From: Firmicutes bacterium CAG:475
GTDB lineage: Bacteria; Bacillota; Clostridia; Christensenellales; CAG-917
NCBI GenBank assembly: GCA_000434435.1
Contig: FR895579.1
Coordinates: 1 to 5,105, forward strand
DNA length: 5,105 nt
Direction of reading: 5' to 3'
Made by a program: the position numbers and the translations under genes. The notes beneath the pieces are model-generated. The model searched no databases. It was not told the origin of the DNA and saw only the letters and a list, made by a program, of their open reading frames with translations. Shown piece by piece: positions 4,610-5,105 of this stretch (positions are counted from its first letter, which is position 1; each line of letters opens with the position of its first letter).

Positions 4610-5105
4610 TTATGTTTTGCCTCCAACATTGAAAAGAGCAAGTCGTCTACGGTTGCCATAACGTTGACGTTGAGCGACAGTTTGCGACGCGCGACGTTTA
4701 TTCTGAACAGATTTTCCGCAAGCGCGCGCTCGGAGTAGCGACTACTCAAATTTATTATGTCCGACGATAAGTGTTTGGACAACATAAGATTTTGATTTTG
4801 TTTGCACACGAGCATATCTCGAAGGATTATGCTCAAAACGTCCAAAAGTCCGCTCAAATCCTGTTCGGTTGCGACGATGCCGTCCACTTTGACGACGTCC
4901 GAGCTGCGATTGAGATTTGTCAAAAGATATATCGCGCACTTGTATAGGTCGGCGTACTTGGGCGATTGCGCAATCTTGTACGCTTTGCCCAGTTGTCCCT
5001 CGCTGCAAGCCGCGGCAACCGCGCAAGTGTCCTTGTCTATGCCCAGCGACAAAAGGGCGTTGTACACGACGTCCTCGTCGAACACGTCTATCGCAACCGC
5101 TCTTG
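4600..5105 (-). CDS. holB: DNA polymerase III delta' subunit (HolB), C-terminal part, cut by window edge
   Basis: Only the last 167 or so residues are in the window; the frame is open to the right edge, reading RAVAIDVFDEDVV at its start. The internal GTG at 5083-5085 is not a likely start. The AAA+ ATPase-like domains would lie beyond the edge. What remains is helical: a segment resembling the clamp-loader lid (ACSEGQLGKAYKIAQ), then the C-terminal collar domain, with RDMLVCKQN and a terminal SLNVNVMATVDDLLFSML helix. Family knowledge: delta' is part of the clamp loader that places the beta sliding clamp on DNA. Sequence alone in this divergent domain is weak, so the call rests largely on its immediate position upstream of ricT, with a 10-base overlap, the conserved Bacillota order. 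Confidence 0.82.
   Translation of the reverse strand, partial: RAVAIDVFDEDVVYNALLSLGIDKDTCAVAAACSEGQLGKAYKIAQSPKYADLYKCAIYLLTNLNRSSDVVKVDGIVATEQDLSGLLDVLSIILRDMLVCKQNQNLMLSKHLSSDIINLSSRYSERALAENLFRINVARRKLSLNVNVMATVDDLLFSMLEAKHKWQ

Noticed and set aside
4034..4738. Long plus-strand frame of 234 codons opposite ricT and holB
   Set aside because: It is a shadow of the ricT coding strand: Phe/His/Val-rich, with no ribosome binding site and no recognisable domain.

Overview
The window looks like a chromosomal segment of a low-to-mid GC member of the Bacillota, most likely Clostridia-like. The evidence is a holB-ricT gene pair, a YnzC/DUF896 protein, a peptidase U32 family RNA-modification protein, strong GGAGG-type ribosome binding sites, and a promoter matching the forespore sigma-G consensus. 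I cannot name a genus. The six larger genes all lie on the minus strand. One small gene, which I consider real, lies on the plus strand.

Layout, left to right. 1-246 has no gene I can support. It holds several short hairpins and what looks like dispersed intergenic repeat sequence. 247-1467 (-) is a peptidase U32 family protein, preceded by a structured leader with two perfect 10-bp inverted repeats and a candidate promoter. 1604-2146 (-) is a PRPP-dependent phosphoribosyltransferase with a clear sigma-A promoter and a 14-bp palindrome next to the -35 box. 2266-2499 (-) is a DUF896/YnzC protein, coupled to the upstream uracil-DNA glycosylase gene ung (2501-3175, -). ung has no Shine-Dalgarno sequence and an extended -10 box placed so that its mRNA may be leaderless. 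3203-3297 is a divergent promoter region. 3298-3432 (+) is a 44-codon Lys- and Cys-rich ORF with a perfect ribosome binding site and a sigma-G-like promoter. 3430-3670 holds two adjacent foldable elements that share an identical 14-mer but have different, self-complementary arms. 3702-3731 is a terminator, 3761-4609 (-) is ricT, and 4600-5105 (-) is the C-terminal part of holB, cut by the window edge.

Functionally the large genes are housekeeping: replication clamp loading (HolB), RNase Y/sporulation regulation (RicT), base-excision repair (Ung), purine-type salvage (phosphoribosyltransferase) and probable RNA hydroxylation (U32). The two most novel items are the candidate spore-stage small protein and the paired structured elements beside it.
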